Source: Streptomyces sp. NRRL F-2580 (GTDB lineage: Bacteria > Actinomycetota > Actinomycetes > Streptomycetales > Streptomycetaceae). From it: a DNA stretch of 64,000 nt. The notes under the pieces are model-generated. The model searched no databases, was not told the origin of the DNA, and saw nothing but the letters and a program-made list of their open reading frames with translations. The stretch lies in NCBI RefSeq assembly GCF_000720115.1, contig NZ_JOIR01000037.1, forward strand, positions 1 through 64,000, given 5' to 3'. Made by a program: the position numbers and the translations under genes. Shown in pieces: positions 9,080-18,381 of this stretch (position 1 is its first letter; each line of letters opens with the position of its first letter).

Positions 9080-9984
9080 CAGATTCAACGGGGGAACGCA
9101 CCGTCTTCCTGCTCGCGCACACCGGACGGCCGGCGGCCATCCGCAGCGCGGAGCTGGTCGTCAAGGGACTGCTGCGCTGCGGGCTGGGCGTACGGGTCTT
9201 CGCGCACGAGGCGGTGGACCTGCCGCTGCCGCCCGAGGTGGAGCTCGTCACCGAGTCCACACCGGGGGTGCTCGACGGGTGCGAGCTGCTGATCGTGCTG
9301 GGCGGTGACGGGACCCTGCTGCGGGGCGCGGAGCTCGCGCGCGCCTCGGGGGTGCCGATGCTGGGCGTCAACCTGGGCCGGGTGGGGTTCCTCGCCGAGG
9401 CCGAGCGCGACGACCTGGACAAGGTCGTGGACCGGGTGGTGTCGCGCTCGTACGAGGTCGAGGAGCGGATGACCCTCGACGTGGTCGTGCGCACGAACGG
9501 CGACGTGGTCCACCGGGACTGGGCACTGAACGAGGCCGCGGTGCAGAAGGTGTCCCCGGAGCGGATGCTGGAGGTGGTCCTGGAGATCGACGGGCGCCCG
9601 GTGACCGGCTTCGGCTGCGACGGGATCGTCTGCGCGACTCCGACGGGCTCGACGGCCTACGCCTTCTCCGCGGGCGGGCCGGTGGTCTGGCCGGAGGTGG
9701 AGGCGCTGCTGATGGTGCCGATCAGCGCGCACGCGCTGTTCGCGAAGCCGCTGGTGACCTCGCCCACCTCGGTGCTGGCGGTGGAGGTGCAGTCCGGCAC
9801 CCCGCACGGCGTGCTCTGGTGTGACGGCCGGCGGATGCTGGAGCTGCCGTCCGGGGCCCGCGTGGAGGTCCGGCGCGGGGCGGTGCCCGTGCGGCTCGCC
9901 CGGCTGCACCACGCGTCCTTCACGGACCGGCTCGTCGCGAAGTTCGCGCTGCCGGTGTCGGGTTGGCGTGGGGCGCCCCACTAG
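9076..9984 (+). CDS. nadK: NAD kinase
   Basis: A 302-residue cytosolic enzyme that phosphorylates NAD to NADP. The diagnostic GGDGT motif is at residues 76-80. The NE motif occurs in ALNEAAVQK, and the glycine-rich CATPTGSTAYAFSAGGPVV block lies about residues 190-208. The GTG start overlaps the tlyA stop (GTGA), so translation is coupled. The trio tlyA-nadK-recN is a standard actinobacterial order. Together with the NAD-salvage operon at 34456 this window carries two separate steps of NAD(P) metabolism. Confidence 0.96.
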
Positions 9985-10090
9985 CAGGCGTTCCGGCGTG
10001 TCGCCGTTCGTGGTTAATAGCACATCCGTTCGGAGAACTCGGGACGGGTGACGTCACATGGCACCGGTGAAACCTCGGTATCGTCGTCCC

Positions 10091-11827
10091 GTGCTTGAGG
10101 AGATGCGGATACGGTCGCTCGGGGTCATCGACGACGCGGTGGTCGAGCTGTCGCCCGGTTTCACCGCGGTGACCGGCGAGACCGGCGCGGGCAAGACGAT
10201 GGTCGTCACCAGCCTCGGGCTGCTGCTCGGCGGTCGCGCCGACCCGGCCCTGGTGCGGATCGGGGCCAAGGCCGCGGTCGTCGAGGGCCGCATCGTCATG
10301 CCCCCCGGCGCGCCCGCCGCCGTACGCGCCGAGGAGGCCGGGGCGGAGCTCGACGACGGCGCCCTGCTGATCAGCCGGACCGTCTCCGCCGAGGGGCGCT
10401 CGCGCGCCCACGTCGGCGGCCGGTCCGTGCCCGTCGGCCTGCTCGGCGAACTCGCTGAGGACCTGGTCGCCGTACACGGCCAGACCGACCAGCAGGGGCT
10501 GCTGCGCCCGGCCCGGCAGCGGCAGGCGCTCGACCGCTACGCCGGGGACGCCGTCGCCGTCCCGCTGGAGAAGTACGGATCCGCCTACCGCAGGCTCCGC
10601 TCCGTCGCCGTCGAGCTGGAGGAGATCACCACCCGGGCCCGGGAACGGGCCCAGGAGGCCGACCTGCTGCGCTTCGGCCTGGACGAGATCGCGGCCGTGG
10701 AACCGGTGGCCGGCGAGGACACCGAGCTGGCGGCCGAGGCCGAACGGCTCGGCCACGCCGAATCGCTGGCCTCGGCGGCTCAGCTCGCGCACGGCGCGCT
10801 CGCGGGCAATCCCGAGGACCCGGAGGCCATCGACGCCAACATGCTCGTCGCGGGAGCCCACCGCGCCCTGGAATCCGTACGGTCGCACGACCCGGCGCTC
10901 GGCGCGCTCGCCGAGCGGATCGGGGAGCTGGGCATCCTGCTGTCCGACGTGGCCGGCGAGCTGGCGGGCTACGCCGACGACCTGGACGCCGATCCGCTGC
11001 GACTGGCCGCCGTCGAGGAGCGGCGGGCGGCCCTGACCCAGCTGACCCGCAAGTACGGCTCCGACGGCACCGTGGATTCCGTACTGGAGTGGGCCGAGCA
11101 GGGCGCGGCGCGGCTGCTGGAACTGGACGGCGACGACGAGCGGATCACCGAGCTGACCGTCGAGCGGGACGGGCTGCGTTCCGAACTGTCGCTGCTGGCC
11201 CAGGCGTTGACGGACGCCCGGGTGGAGGCGGCGACCCGCTTCGCCTCCGCCGTGACGGAGGAGCTGGCCTCGCTGGCCATGCCGCACGCCCGCGTGACCA
11301 TCGACGTCCGGCAGGCCGAGGACGCGGACGGCGTGGAGGTGGGCGGCCGTCCGGTCGCCTACGGACCCTCGGGCGCGGACGAGGTCGAGCTGCTGCTGGC
11401 CCCGCACCCCGGCGCCCAGCCGCGGCCGATCGCCAAGGGCGCCTCGGGCGGTGAGCTGTCCCGGGTGATGCTCGCCGTCGAGGTCGTCTTCGCCGGCTCC
11501 GACCCGGTGCCGACCTACCTCTTCGACGAGGTCGACGCGGGGGTCGGCGGCAAGGCGGCGGTCGAGGTGGGCCGGCGCCTCGCGAAGCTCGCCAAGTCGG
11601 CGCAGGTCGTGGTCGTCACGCACCTGCCGCAGGTGGCGGCCTTCGCCGACCGCCAGCTGCTCGTCGAGAAGACCAACGACGGGTCCGTCACCAGGAGCGG
11701 GGTCACCGTCCTGGAGGGCGAGGCCCGGATCCGCGAGCTGTCGCGCATGCTCGCGGGGCACGAGGACTCGGTCTCCGCGCGGGCGCACGCCGAGGAACTG
11801 CTGGCGGCGGCGCGCGCGGACGCGTGA
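10091..11827 (+). CDS. recN: DNA repair ATPase RecN
   Basis: A 578-residue SMC-like ATPase for double-strand break repair. Walker A GETGAGKT is at residues 29-36 from the chosen GTG. Long helical arms fill the middle, and the ABC signature KGASGGELSRV and Walker B TYLFDEVDAGVGG lie near the C terminus. GTG 10091 (VLEEMRIRSL) is preferred because TATCGT at 10079-10084 is correctly spaced for a leaderless transcript and homologues start MLEEMRIRSL. ATG 10058 is an upstream alternative that adds 11 residues. It is probably co-expressed with nadK or from its own promoter. Confidence 0.93.
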   Translation: MLEEMRIRSLGVIDDAVVELSPGFTAVTGETGAGKTMVVTSLGLLLGGRADPALVRIGAKAAVVEGRIVMPPGAPAAVRAEEAGAELDDGALLISRTVSAEGRSRAHVGGRSVPVGLLGELAEDLVAVHGQTDQQGLLRPARQRQALDRYAGDAVAVPLEKYGSAYRRLRSVAVELEEITTRARERAQEADLLRFGLDEIAAVEPVAGEDTELAAEAERLGHAESLASAAQLAHGALAGNPEDPEAIDANMLVAGAHRALESVRSHDPALGALAERIGELGILLSDVAGELAGYADDLDADPLRLAAVEERRAALTQLTRKYGSDGTVDSVLEWAEQGAARLLELDGDDERITELTVERDGLRSELSLLAQALTDARVEAATRFASAVTEELASLAMPHARVTIDVRQAEDADGVEVGGRPVAYGPSGADEVELLLAPHPGAQPRPIAKGASGGELSRVMLAVEVVFAGSDPVPTYLFDEVDAGVGGKAAVEVGRRLAKLAKSAQVVVVTHLPQVAAFADRQLLVEKTNDGSVTRSGVTVLEGEARIRELSRMLAGHEDSVSARAHAEELLAAARADA

Positions 11828-11851
11828 ACCGCGAGGGGTGACACGGTCAGG

Positions 11852-11883
11852 AGGGCCCGGCGCGCACGGCGCGGCGGGCCCTT
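11852..11883 (+). terminator. Probable recN terminator
   Basis: AGGGCCCG at 11852-11859 pairs perfectly with CGGGCCCT at 11875-11882. The GC-rich loop can extend the stem. A short CTTC follows instead of a U tract, as is usual in Streptomyces. Confidence 0.55.
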
Positions 11884-12112
11884 CGCCGTGCCGGTGGCCG
11901 GGCTGCCCGCGGCTCGCGGCCGGCATGGGGAGCCGGCCGGGGAGTACGCCGGGGAGTCCGCCTGGGTGACGCGGCACTAAGCCGTGTGGGTGAGGATGGG
12001 GGGTGTCCGGCGCCAACTCGTACGGGATCCGCACCCGTATGGTCCCGGAACGCGCGTGCGGACTGGCATCCTTGGCGACGTCTCTGACTCCCTCACCCTG
12101 GAGCTTCGGCCC

Positions 12113-13231
12113 GTGAGCAGCTCCCCGGTCTCCACCTCCCTCCCGGCACAGCCCTACGGGCGCCCGCCGCTCCGCACCGTCCAGGTACTCGGCGACGGCG
12201 CGGGCGCGGGCAGCTGCGCGCACGTACGGTCGCTCGCGACCGGGCTCGCCGCGCGCGGCGTACGGGTCACCGTGTGCGCGCCCGTCCAGGCGGAGGGGGA
12301 GTACGACTTCACCGGCGCCGGGGCGGAGTTCGCGCCCGACGCGGTGAGCGTCCTGCGGGCCGCGTGCGCCGGCGCGGACGTCGTACACGCGCACGGGGTG
12401 CGCGCCGGGCTGCGCGCCGCGCTGGCCATGCGGGGGCGCCGGGTGCCGCTGGTGGTGAGCTGGCACGGCGACGGGCCCACGCAGGCGGGCGCGCTGGGGC
12501 GGCTGGGCCGGGTGCTGGAACGGCACGTGGCGCGGGCCGCGGCGGTCGTCCTCGGGGCCTCCTCGGACCTGGTGGACCTCGCGCGGCTGCGCGGCGCCCG
12601 GGACGCACGGCTCGCACCGGTGGCGGTACCGGCGGGTCCGGCCGGACCCGAGGCGGCGGACCCGGGCAAGGTGCGGGCGGAACTCGGGGCGGTCGAAAGG
12701 CCTTTGCTGATCACCGTCGGCAGCCTGGTGCCGCACCGCGGGCACTCCCTGTTGCTCGACGCGGCGCGGGAGTGGCGGACGCTGGAGCCGGCCCCGCTGC
12801 TCGTGATCGCCGGAGAGGGTCCGCTCCGGGCCGAACTGTCGCGGCGGATCCAGGCCGAGGGGCTCCCGGTACGGCTGCTCGGGCGCCGCCGGGACGCGGC
12901 GCAGCTGCTGGCGGCGGCGGACCTGGCGGTCCTGCCGAGCCGGCGCGTGGCGCGGGCCCTGCTGGCGCAGGAGGCACTGAGGGTGGGGGTGCCGCTGGTG
13001 GCCACGGCGGTGGGGGGCGTGCCGGAGCTGGTGGGGGAGGGCGCGGTGCTGGTCCCGCCGGGGGATGCGGCGGCGCTCGCCTCGGCCGTGACCGGCCTGC
13101 TGGCGGACCCGGAGCGGAGGGCCGCGCTGGCGGTGGCGGGGCGGGCGCAGGCGGCGACGTGGCCGTCCGAGGACGACACCGTCGCGCAGGTCTTGTCCGT
13201 GTACGACGAGCTGATGGAACGCCGGCGGTAG
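12113..13231 (+). CDS. GT-B glycosyltransferase (family 4 type)
   Basis: A 372-residue cytosolic glycosyltransferase. The N-terminal half contains GDGAGAGSCAHVRSLATGLAA and HAHGVRAG, typical of acceptor-binding halves of GT4 enzymes. The C-terminal half has VGSLVPHRGHSLLLDAA, the EX7E-like stretch LLAQEALRVGVPLVAT and GGVPELV, the nucleotide-sugar binding region. GTG 12113 follows GGAG at 12100-12103. An in-frame extension back to 11984 lacks family character. Donor and acceptor are unknown; surface polysaccharide or lipid glycosylation is possible. The gene runs into an intergenic repeat shared with the convergent PucR gene. Confidence 0.85.
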   Translation: MSSSPVSTSLPAQPYGRPPLRTVQVLGDGAGAGSCAHVRSLATGLAARGVRVTVCAPVQAEGEYDFTGAGAEFAPDAVSVLRAACAGADVVHAHGVRAGLRAALAMRGRRVPLVVSWHGDGPTQAGALGRLGRVLERHVARAAAVVLGASSDLVDLARLRGARDARLAPVAVPAGPAGPEAADPGKVRAELGAVERPLLITVGSLVPHRGHSLLLDAAREWRTLEPAPLLVIAGEGPLRAELSRRIQAEGLPVRLLGRRRDAAQLLAAADLAVLPSRRVARALLAQEALRVGVPLVATAVGGVPELVGEGAVLVPPGDAAALASAVTGLLADPERRAALAVAGRAQAATWPSEDDTVAQVLSVYDELMERRR

Positions 13232-13251
13232 GCTCCCGGCGGGGGCACGGC

Positions 13252-13312
13252 CAGAAAGACCGGGGCTCCGCCCCGGACCCCGCTCCTCAACGCCGGAGGG
13301 GCTGGATTTTTG
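13252..13312. repeat. Dispersed GC-rich intergenic repeat, copy 2
   Basis: Between convergent genes. It contains GGGGCTCCGCCCCGGACCCC followed by GCTCCTCAACGCCGGAGGGGCTGGATTTTT. The self-complementary GGGGCTCCGCCCC can form a hairpin, followed by a T run, so it may also act as a terminator. The same core appears at 24601-24718 and 52851-52905. Confidence 0.7.
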
Positions 13313-13341
13313 CCCGCCCAGGCATCGGCGGACGGAGAGCG

Positions 13342-14961
13342 TCAAGAAGCGGTGTGGCGGCGGGCGCGGAGGGCCAGGCTCAGGGAGAGGACCGTTTCGG
13401 GGTCGTCCAGGTCCGTGCCCAGGAGTTCCGAGATGCGGGCCAGGCGGTTGTAGAGGGTCTGGCGGTTCAGGTGGAGCTCGCGGGCCGTCTCCGCCTTGCG
13501 GCCCGCGTGGGCCAGGTACGTCTCCAGGGTGGGCAGCAGCGGCGGGCGGGACGTGGTGTCGTGGGTGCGGAGCGGGCCGATCGCCCGGTCCACGAAGGCC
13601 GCCAGGTCGGGGTGTTCGCGCAACCGCCACAGGAGCAGATCGATGTCCAGCCGCCGCGCGTCGTACCAGGGCCGGGCCGGCAGGCCGTGCGCCGCCGTGG
13701 CCGTTTCCGCCGCGTGCCGCAGACCCGCCGACGCGGCCGCCCAGCCGCCCGCGACGCCGACGACCACGGCCGGCGGGGCGGCGGCCCGGTCCAGGCCCGC
13801 GCGTTCGACGCCCGCCCGCAGCGCGGCCGAGACCCGGTCGGCCACCGCCGTGCGCTCCGATTCGGCCCGGAGGGACACGAGGAGGGGGACACGGCCCTCG
13901 ACCGGGCGGACGCCCAGCAGGACCGGCACCCCGACGGACGACAGCTCCTCCAGGACCGCGCGGGCCAGCACGGCCCAGTTGCCGGACGGGCCGAGGTCCG
14001 AGGAGAGCCGCATGACCACCGGCAGCAGCGGCCCCGCCCCCGGCCTGAAGCCCAGGACGCGGGCCTGCGCCGGGGCGTCCTCCGCCGAGATGCGGCCCTC
14101 CGCCAGGTCCGTCAGGAAGTCGCCGCGGCCGCGCGCCGCCAACTCCTCCTCCTGCCGCGCCTGCATCAGCACGACGGCCAGCACGCCGGCCGTGCGCTCC
14201 GCCGCCATCCGGTGCACCGGTTGCAGCGGCGCCGAGACGCCGACCAGGACGACGCGGGCCCGGACCGAGCCCGTGCCGTGGCCGCCGCCCGGTACGTCGA
14301 CCACCACCGTGTTCGCCGAGGGCTCGGCCTCGCGCTGGCCCCGTAGGCCCTCCCACACCTGCAGCGGGTCCGCGCCCGCGTCCCCGGCCGCGCTGCCAGC
14401 CGCGTACAGCAGCTGACCGTTGGGGGTCTCCAGAAAGACCGGGTTCCCCGTGAAGTCGGCCAGGATCCGCAGCACCTGCGGGATGCCCCCGCCGCCCAAC
14501 AGGGCCTCCGTGCAGCGCCGGTGGACCTCCTCGGCCCGCTGGAGCAGCGCGTAGTGGTGGTTGACGATCTCGGTGTGGACCTCCTCCGTGACGGCGACGA
14601 AGGGGACCTCCCGGTGGAGCTGGACCAGCGGCAGTCCCGCCGTGCGCGCGGTCTCCACGATCGTGGCGGGCAGCCGGGTGAAGCGCGGCCCCAGCTCGAC
14701 GACCAGCGCGGCGATCCCGCGGTCCGCGAGGCGGCGTACGAAGGCGCGCTGCTCGGCGGGCCGGGTGCCCAGGCCGAGCCCCGTGGTCAGCAGCAGCTCG
14801 CCGCCCTTGAGCAGGGAGGCGATGTTCGGGACCTCGCCCGCGTGCACCCAGCGAACGGTCCGGCCGAGGCGGTCCGCGCAGGCCACCACCTCGGGCAGAC
14901 CGCTGCGCAGTCCCGGCAGCTCAAGTGCCCGCTGAACCGTGATCCCGCCCTGGTCGTCCAT
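13342..14961 (-). CDS. PucR-family transcriptional regulator
   Basis: A 539-residue regulator. The N-terminal PucR ligand-binding domain (about residues 5-130) begins with ITVQRALELPGLRSGLPEVVA. A central GGDEF-like fold follows, and the C-terminal PucR helix-turn-helix (about 480-535) carries YLAHAGRKAETARELHLNRQTLYNRLARI. PucR proteins usually activate or repress purine, amine or amino acid catabolism. Here it is divergent from an APC permease and a flavin amine oxidase, which it probably controls. The ATG lies at 14959-14961. Its ligand is inferred to be an amine or amino acid. Confidence 0.9.
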   Translation of the reverse strand: MDDQGGITVQRALELPGLRSGLPEVVACADRLGRTVRWVHAGEVPNIASLLKGGELLLTTGLGLGTRPAEQRAFVRRLADRGIAALVVELGPRFTRLPATIVETARTAGLPLVQLHREVPFVAVTEEVHTEIVNHHYALLQRAEEVHRRCTEALLGGGGIPQVLRILADFTGNPVFLETPNGQLLYAAGSAAGDAGADPLQVWEGLRGQREAEPSANTVVVDVPGGGHGTGSVRARVVLVGVSAPLQPVHRMAAERTAGVLAVVLMQARQEEELAARGRGDFLTDLAEGRISAEDAPAQARVLGFRPGAGPLLPVVMRLSSDLGPSGNWAVLARAVLEELSSVGVPVLLGVRPVEGRVPLLVSLRAESERTAVADRVSAALRAGVERAGLDRAAAPPAVVVGVAGGWAAASAGLRHAAETATAAHGLPARPWYDARRLDIDLLLWRLREHPDLAAFVDRAIGPLRTHDTTSRPPLLPTLETYLAHAGRKAETARELHLNRQTLYNRLARISELLGTDLDDPETVLSLSLALRARRHTAS

Positions 14962-15145
14962 ATCGCGGGACGCTACCGGGCCGCATGTGCCGGGGACATC
15001 ACCTGGCGGTTACAAAGCCCGATCTGCCCCTCTTCCGGACCGACAACTCGTCTTCCCCGCAAGGAGATTATCGGACCGTGTGCCGATTGTGGTCTGCGTC
15101 ACCCCGGTGGAGAGTGGCGGCCTCCCGACACAGGAAGAGGACGCC
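14962..15145. promoter_or_regulatory. Divergent promoter region of the PucR and permease genes
   Basis: 184 bp between the start codons of the PucR regulator (-) and the APC permease (+). It must hold both promoters and probably the regulator's operator. I see no convincing long palindrome. TTATCGGACCGTGTGCCGATTG at 15068-15089 contains an imperfect inverted repeat (ATCGG / CCGAT) that could be an operator half-site pair. Confidence 0.45.
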
Positions 15146-16735
15146 ATGAGCAGAGGCACGACCAGCGGGGCATCCCGGACGCCCCCGGCTCCGCAGGTCC
15201 AGCGACTCAAGGCCAACTCGGTCGGCCTCGTCGGCGTCGTCTTCATGGCCGTCGCCACCGCCGCCCCGATCACCGCCATGACGGGCAACCTGCCCATCGC
15301 CGTCGGCTTCGGCAACGGCACCGGAGCCCCGGCCGGATACCTCTTCGCCACCCTCGTCCTGACCGTCTTCGCGGTCGGCTACGTGGCCATGGCCAAGCGG
15401 ATCACCGCCGCGGGCGCTTTCTACGGTTACATCTCGCACGGCCTCGGCCGGATCGCGGGCATGGCCTCCGGCATGCTCGCCGTCCTCGCCTACATCGTCT
15501 TCGAGGCCTCGATCGTCGGCGTGTTCTCCTACTTCACGAAGACCACCGTCCACGACCAGCTGGGCGTCGACCTGCCCTGGGTCGTCTACGCGGCCGCCAT
15601 GCTGGCCGTCACCGCCGCCCTCGCGCACTTCGACATCAACCTCACCGCCAAGGCGCTCGGCGTGATGCTCGTCGCCGAGATCGCCGTGCTCTTCGCCGTG
15701 GCCACCGCCGTGCTGATCGCCGGCGGCGGACCGGAGGGCATCCCGCTCGAACCCGTCAACCCGAAGAACGCCTTCACCGGCACCTCCGCCGGCCTCGGCC
15801 TCTTCTTCGCCTTCTGGTCCTGGGTCGGCTTCGAGTCCACCGCCATGTACGGCGAGGAGTCCCGCGACCCCAAGCGGGTCATCCCCAAGGCCACCCTCAT
15901 CTCCGTCGTCGGCGTCGGCCTCTTCTACATCTACGTCTCCTGGATGACCATCGCGGGCAACGGCCTGGCCGAGTCCGTCGAGCTGTCCGCCTCCGCCAGC
16001 CCCCTCGACCTGTTCTTCGCCCCCACCCGGACCTTCATCGGCGCCTGGGCCGTGGACGCCTTCCAGTGGCTGCTGCTCACCGGCTCCTTCGCCTGCGGCA
16101 TGGCCTTCCACCAGTGCGCCGCCCGCTACCTCTACGCCATCGGCCGCGAGGGCTTCCTGTCGCCGAAGCTCGGCCACACCCACCCCCGGCACGGCTCCCC
16201 GTACCTCGCCTCGGTCGTGCAGACCGCCATCGCCACCGCGCTCGTCGTCGGCTTCTGGGCCACCGGGCAGGACCCGTACCTGCACCTCTACACGCTGCTC
16301 GCGATCCTGGGCACGATGGCGATCCTGATCGTCCAGACGCTGTGCTCCTTCGCCGTCATCGGCTACTTCCGCAAGAACCACCCCGAGGACCGGAACTGGT
16401 TCAAGACCTTCACCGCCCCGCTGCTCGGCGGCATCGGAATGACGGCCGTCGTGGTCCTGCTCGTCCTCAACATGGAGACCGCGGCCGGCAGCGCCGCCGG
16501 ATCGATCTTCTTCAAGCTGATCCCGTGGATCGTCGGCGCGGTCTTCCTCGGCGGCCTCGGCCTCGGCTTCTGGCTCAAGGCGAAGGCCCCCGCGCGCTAC
16601 GAGATCATCGGCCGGATCGTCCTGGAGGACGCCGCCGAGCGCCCCGGCGACGCGCCCGGTGACGCCGACGGCCAGCCGAACCTGACCGTCCTGCCCGGAC
16701 AGGGCAACCCCTCGTCCACCGCCGCGAACCTCTGA
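15146..16735 (+). CDS. APC-superfamily amino acid/amine permease
   Basis: A 529-residue integral membrane transporter with about 12-14 hydrophobic segments. The first helix region has LKANSVGLVGVVFMAVATAAP, with the GxG-type unwound helix of APC transporters (TGNLPIAVGFGNGTGAPAG). It is probably a proton- or exchange-driven importer of an amino acid or amine. The ATG at 15146 has GAAGAGG at 15134-15140 as ribosome binding site. The next gene, a flavin amine oxidase, starts 11 nt downstream, so import and oxidation are likely coupled. Divergent PucR is the likely regulator. Confidence 0.9.
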   Translation: MSRGTTSGASRTPPAPQVQRLKANSVGLVGVVFMAVATAAPITAMTGNLPIAVGFGNGTGAPAGYLFATLVLTVFAVGYVAMAKRITAAGAFYGYISHGLGRIAGMASGMLAVLAYIVFEASIVGVFSYFTKTTVHDQLGVDLPWVVYAAAMLAVTAALAHFDINLTAKALGVMLVAEIAVLFAVATAVLIAGGGPEGIPLEPVNPKNAFTGTSAGLGLFFAFWSWVGFESTAMYGEESRDPKRVIPKATLISVVGVGLFYIYVSWMTIAGNGLAESVELSASASPLDLFFAPTRTFIGAWAVDAFQWLLLTGSFACGMAFHQCAARYLYAIGREGFLSPKLGHTHPRHGSPYLASVVQTAIATALVVGFWATGQDPYLHLYTLLAILGTMAILIVQTLCSFAVIGYFRKNHPEDRNWFKTFTAPLLGGIGMTAVVVLLVLNMETAAGSAAGSIFFKLIPWIVGAVFLGGLGLGFWLKAKAPARYEIIGRIVLEDAAERPGDAPGDADGQPNLTVLPGQGNPSSTAANL

Positions 16736-16746
16736 GGAGCCCCGCC

Positions 16747-18378
16747 ATGGCCCGTACGCCCCTCATGCACGCCCTGCGCCGCCTCGCCGCCGAGCACGCC
16801 GCGGCAGCCCGCCTCGGCATGCCCGCCGCCGAGGTCCGCGGATCCACCCGCCGTGAACTCCTCGGCCGCGCCGCCGCCCTCGGCCTCGGCGCCGCCCTCG
16901 CCGGATCCGCGGCCGGGGCCGCCCACGCCGCCGGGGCCACCCCCGACAAGAAGCCCGTCGCCCCGGCCCGCGTCGCCGTCATCGGCGCCGGCATCTCCGG
17001 CCTGACCGCCGCCCTCACCCTCAAGGACGCGGGCGTCGCCTGCACCCTCTACGAGGCCAACCCGAGCCGTGTCGGCGGCCGGATGTGGACCCAGCGGAGC
17101 CACTGGGCGTACGGGCAGACCTCCGAGATCGGCGGCGAGCTGATCGACACCAGCCACAAGAAGATCCTGGAGCTCTGCCGCCGGTTCAACCTGCCCACCG
17201 AGGACTTCCTCGGCGGCGGCCCCAACGGGGCGGAGGAAGTCCTCTGGTTCAACGGGGAGTACTACTCCCGCACCCGGGCCGACGAGGACTTCAAGGCCGT
17301 CTACCAGGCCCTGCACCGGGACCTCTCGGAAGCCGGGGAGGTCTCCTGGAACAGCAGCACCCCCGCCGGCACCGCCCTCGACAACATGACCCTGTACGAG
17401 TGGATCGAGAGCCGGATCCCCGGCGGCCACGGCTCGCAGCTCGGCCGCTTCATCGACGTGGCCTACAACGTCGAGTACGGCGCGGACACGAACCAGCAGT
17501 CCGCGCTCGCCCTCGTCCTGCTGATGGGCTACCAGCCCAACCCGGGCAACTTCAACGTCTGGGGCCTGTCCAACGAGCGCTACCACATCACCGGCGGCAA
17601 CGACCGGCTGCCGAACGCCATCGCCGCCGCCCTGCCCGCCGGCTCGATCGTGATGGGCCGTGAGCTGGTCGCCGTACGGGCCAACGCCGACGGCACCCAG
17701 ACGCTGACCTTCAACGACTCCGGATCCGTTCGCACCACCGTCGCCGACCACACGATCCTGTGCCTGCCCCTGCCGATCCTCCAGCGCATCGACACCTCGC
17801 AGGCCGGCTTCGACCCGCTCATGCGGAACCTGCTGCGCGATGCCCGGATGGGCTACTGCACCAAGCTCAACATGCAGTTCACCGCCCGCCCCTGGCGCGG
17901 CACCGGCCCCTGGCCCGGGGTCTCCGCCGGCGACTGCTTCACCGACTCCGACGTCCAGCAGACCTGGGACACCACCAAGGTCCAGCCCGGCACGGGCGGC
18001 ATCCTGCTCCAGTACGGCGGCGGCACCCTCGCCGGGTCGCTCACCCCCGCGACCCCCTTCGCCACCGAGACCGACCCGTACGTGCGCGCCCTCGCCGGCC
18101 GCATGCTGACCGGCATCGACGCCTTCTACCCGGGCACCAAGGCCGTCTGGACGGGCAAGGCCCAGCTCTCCGCCTGGCACCGCAACCCGCACTCGCTCGG
18201 CGCGTACTCGTACTGGCCCACCGGCTACCTGCACCGCTACGCCAAGTACGAGGGCACCGCACAGGGCAACGTCCACATCGGCGGTGAGCACTGCAGCTAC
18301 GACTTCCAGGGCTTCATGGAAGGCGGCGCCACCGAGGGCGAGCGGGCGGCGCGGGAGGTGATCGCCGCCCTCACGTGA
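16747..18378 (+). CDS. Flavin-dependent amine oxidase with Tat signal
   Basis: A 543-residue FAD enzyme of the monoamine/polyamine oxidase family. The FAD Rossmann motif VIGAGISGL lies at about 78-86, the GG motif SRVGGRMW at about 110-117, and the C-terminal FAD contact HIGGEHCSYDFQGFMEGG near residue 505-522. A twin-arginine signal precedes it: STRRELLGRAAALGLGAA followed by AGAAHAAGA, so secretion in folded form is predicted. It oxidises amines to aldehydes plus ammonia and hydrogen peroxide; the substrate is unknown. The gene is 11 nt behind the permease, in the same unit. The position of a Tat-exported oxidase beside a cytosolic importer is unusual. Confidence 0.88.
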   Translation: MARTPLMHALRRLAAEHAAAARLGMPAAEVRGSTRRELLGRAAALGLGAALAGSAAGAAHAAGATPDKKPVAPARVAVIGAGISGLTAALTLKDAGVACTLYEANPSRVGGRMWTQRSHWAYGQTSEIGGELIDTSHKKILELCRRFNLPTEDFLGGGPNGAEEVLWFNGEYYSRTRADEDFKAVYQALHRDLSEAGEVSWNSSTPAGTALDNMTLYEWIESRIPGGHGSQLGRFIDVAYNVEYGADTNQQSALALVLLMGYQPNPGNFNVWGLSNERYHITGGNDRLPNAIAAALPAGSIVMGRELVAVRANADGTQTLTFNDSGSVRTTVADHTILCLPLPILQRIDTSQAGFDPLMRNLLRDARMGYCTKLNMQFTARPWRGTGPWPGVSAGDCFTDSDVQQTWDTTKVQPGTGGILLQYGGGTLAGSLTPATPFATETDPYVRALAGRMLTGIDAFYPGTKAVWTGKAQLSAWHRNPHSLGAYSYWPTGYLHRYAKYEGTAQGNVHIGGEHCSYDFQGFMEGGATEGERAAREVIAALT

Positions 18379-18381
18379 GCC

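Noticed and set aside
9920-14356. Very long minus-strand open frame across recN and the glycosyltransferase
   Set aside because: Low-complexity shadow product; real genes with clear motifs lie on the plus strand.
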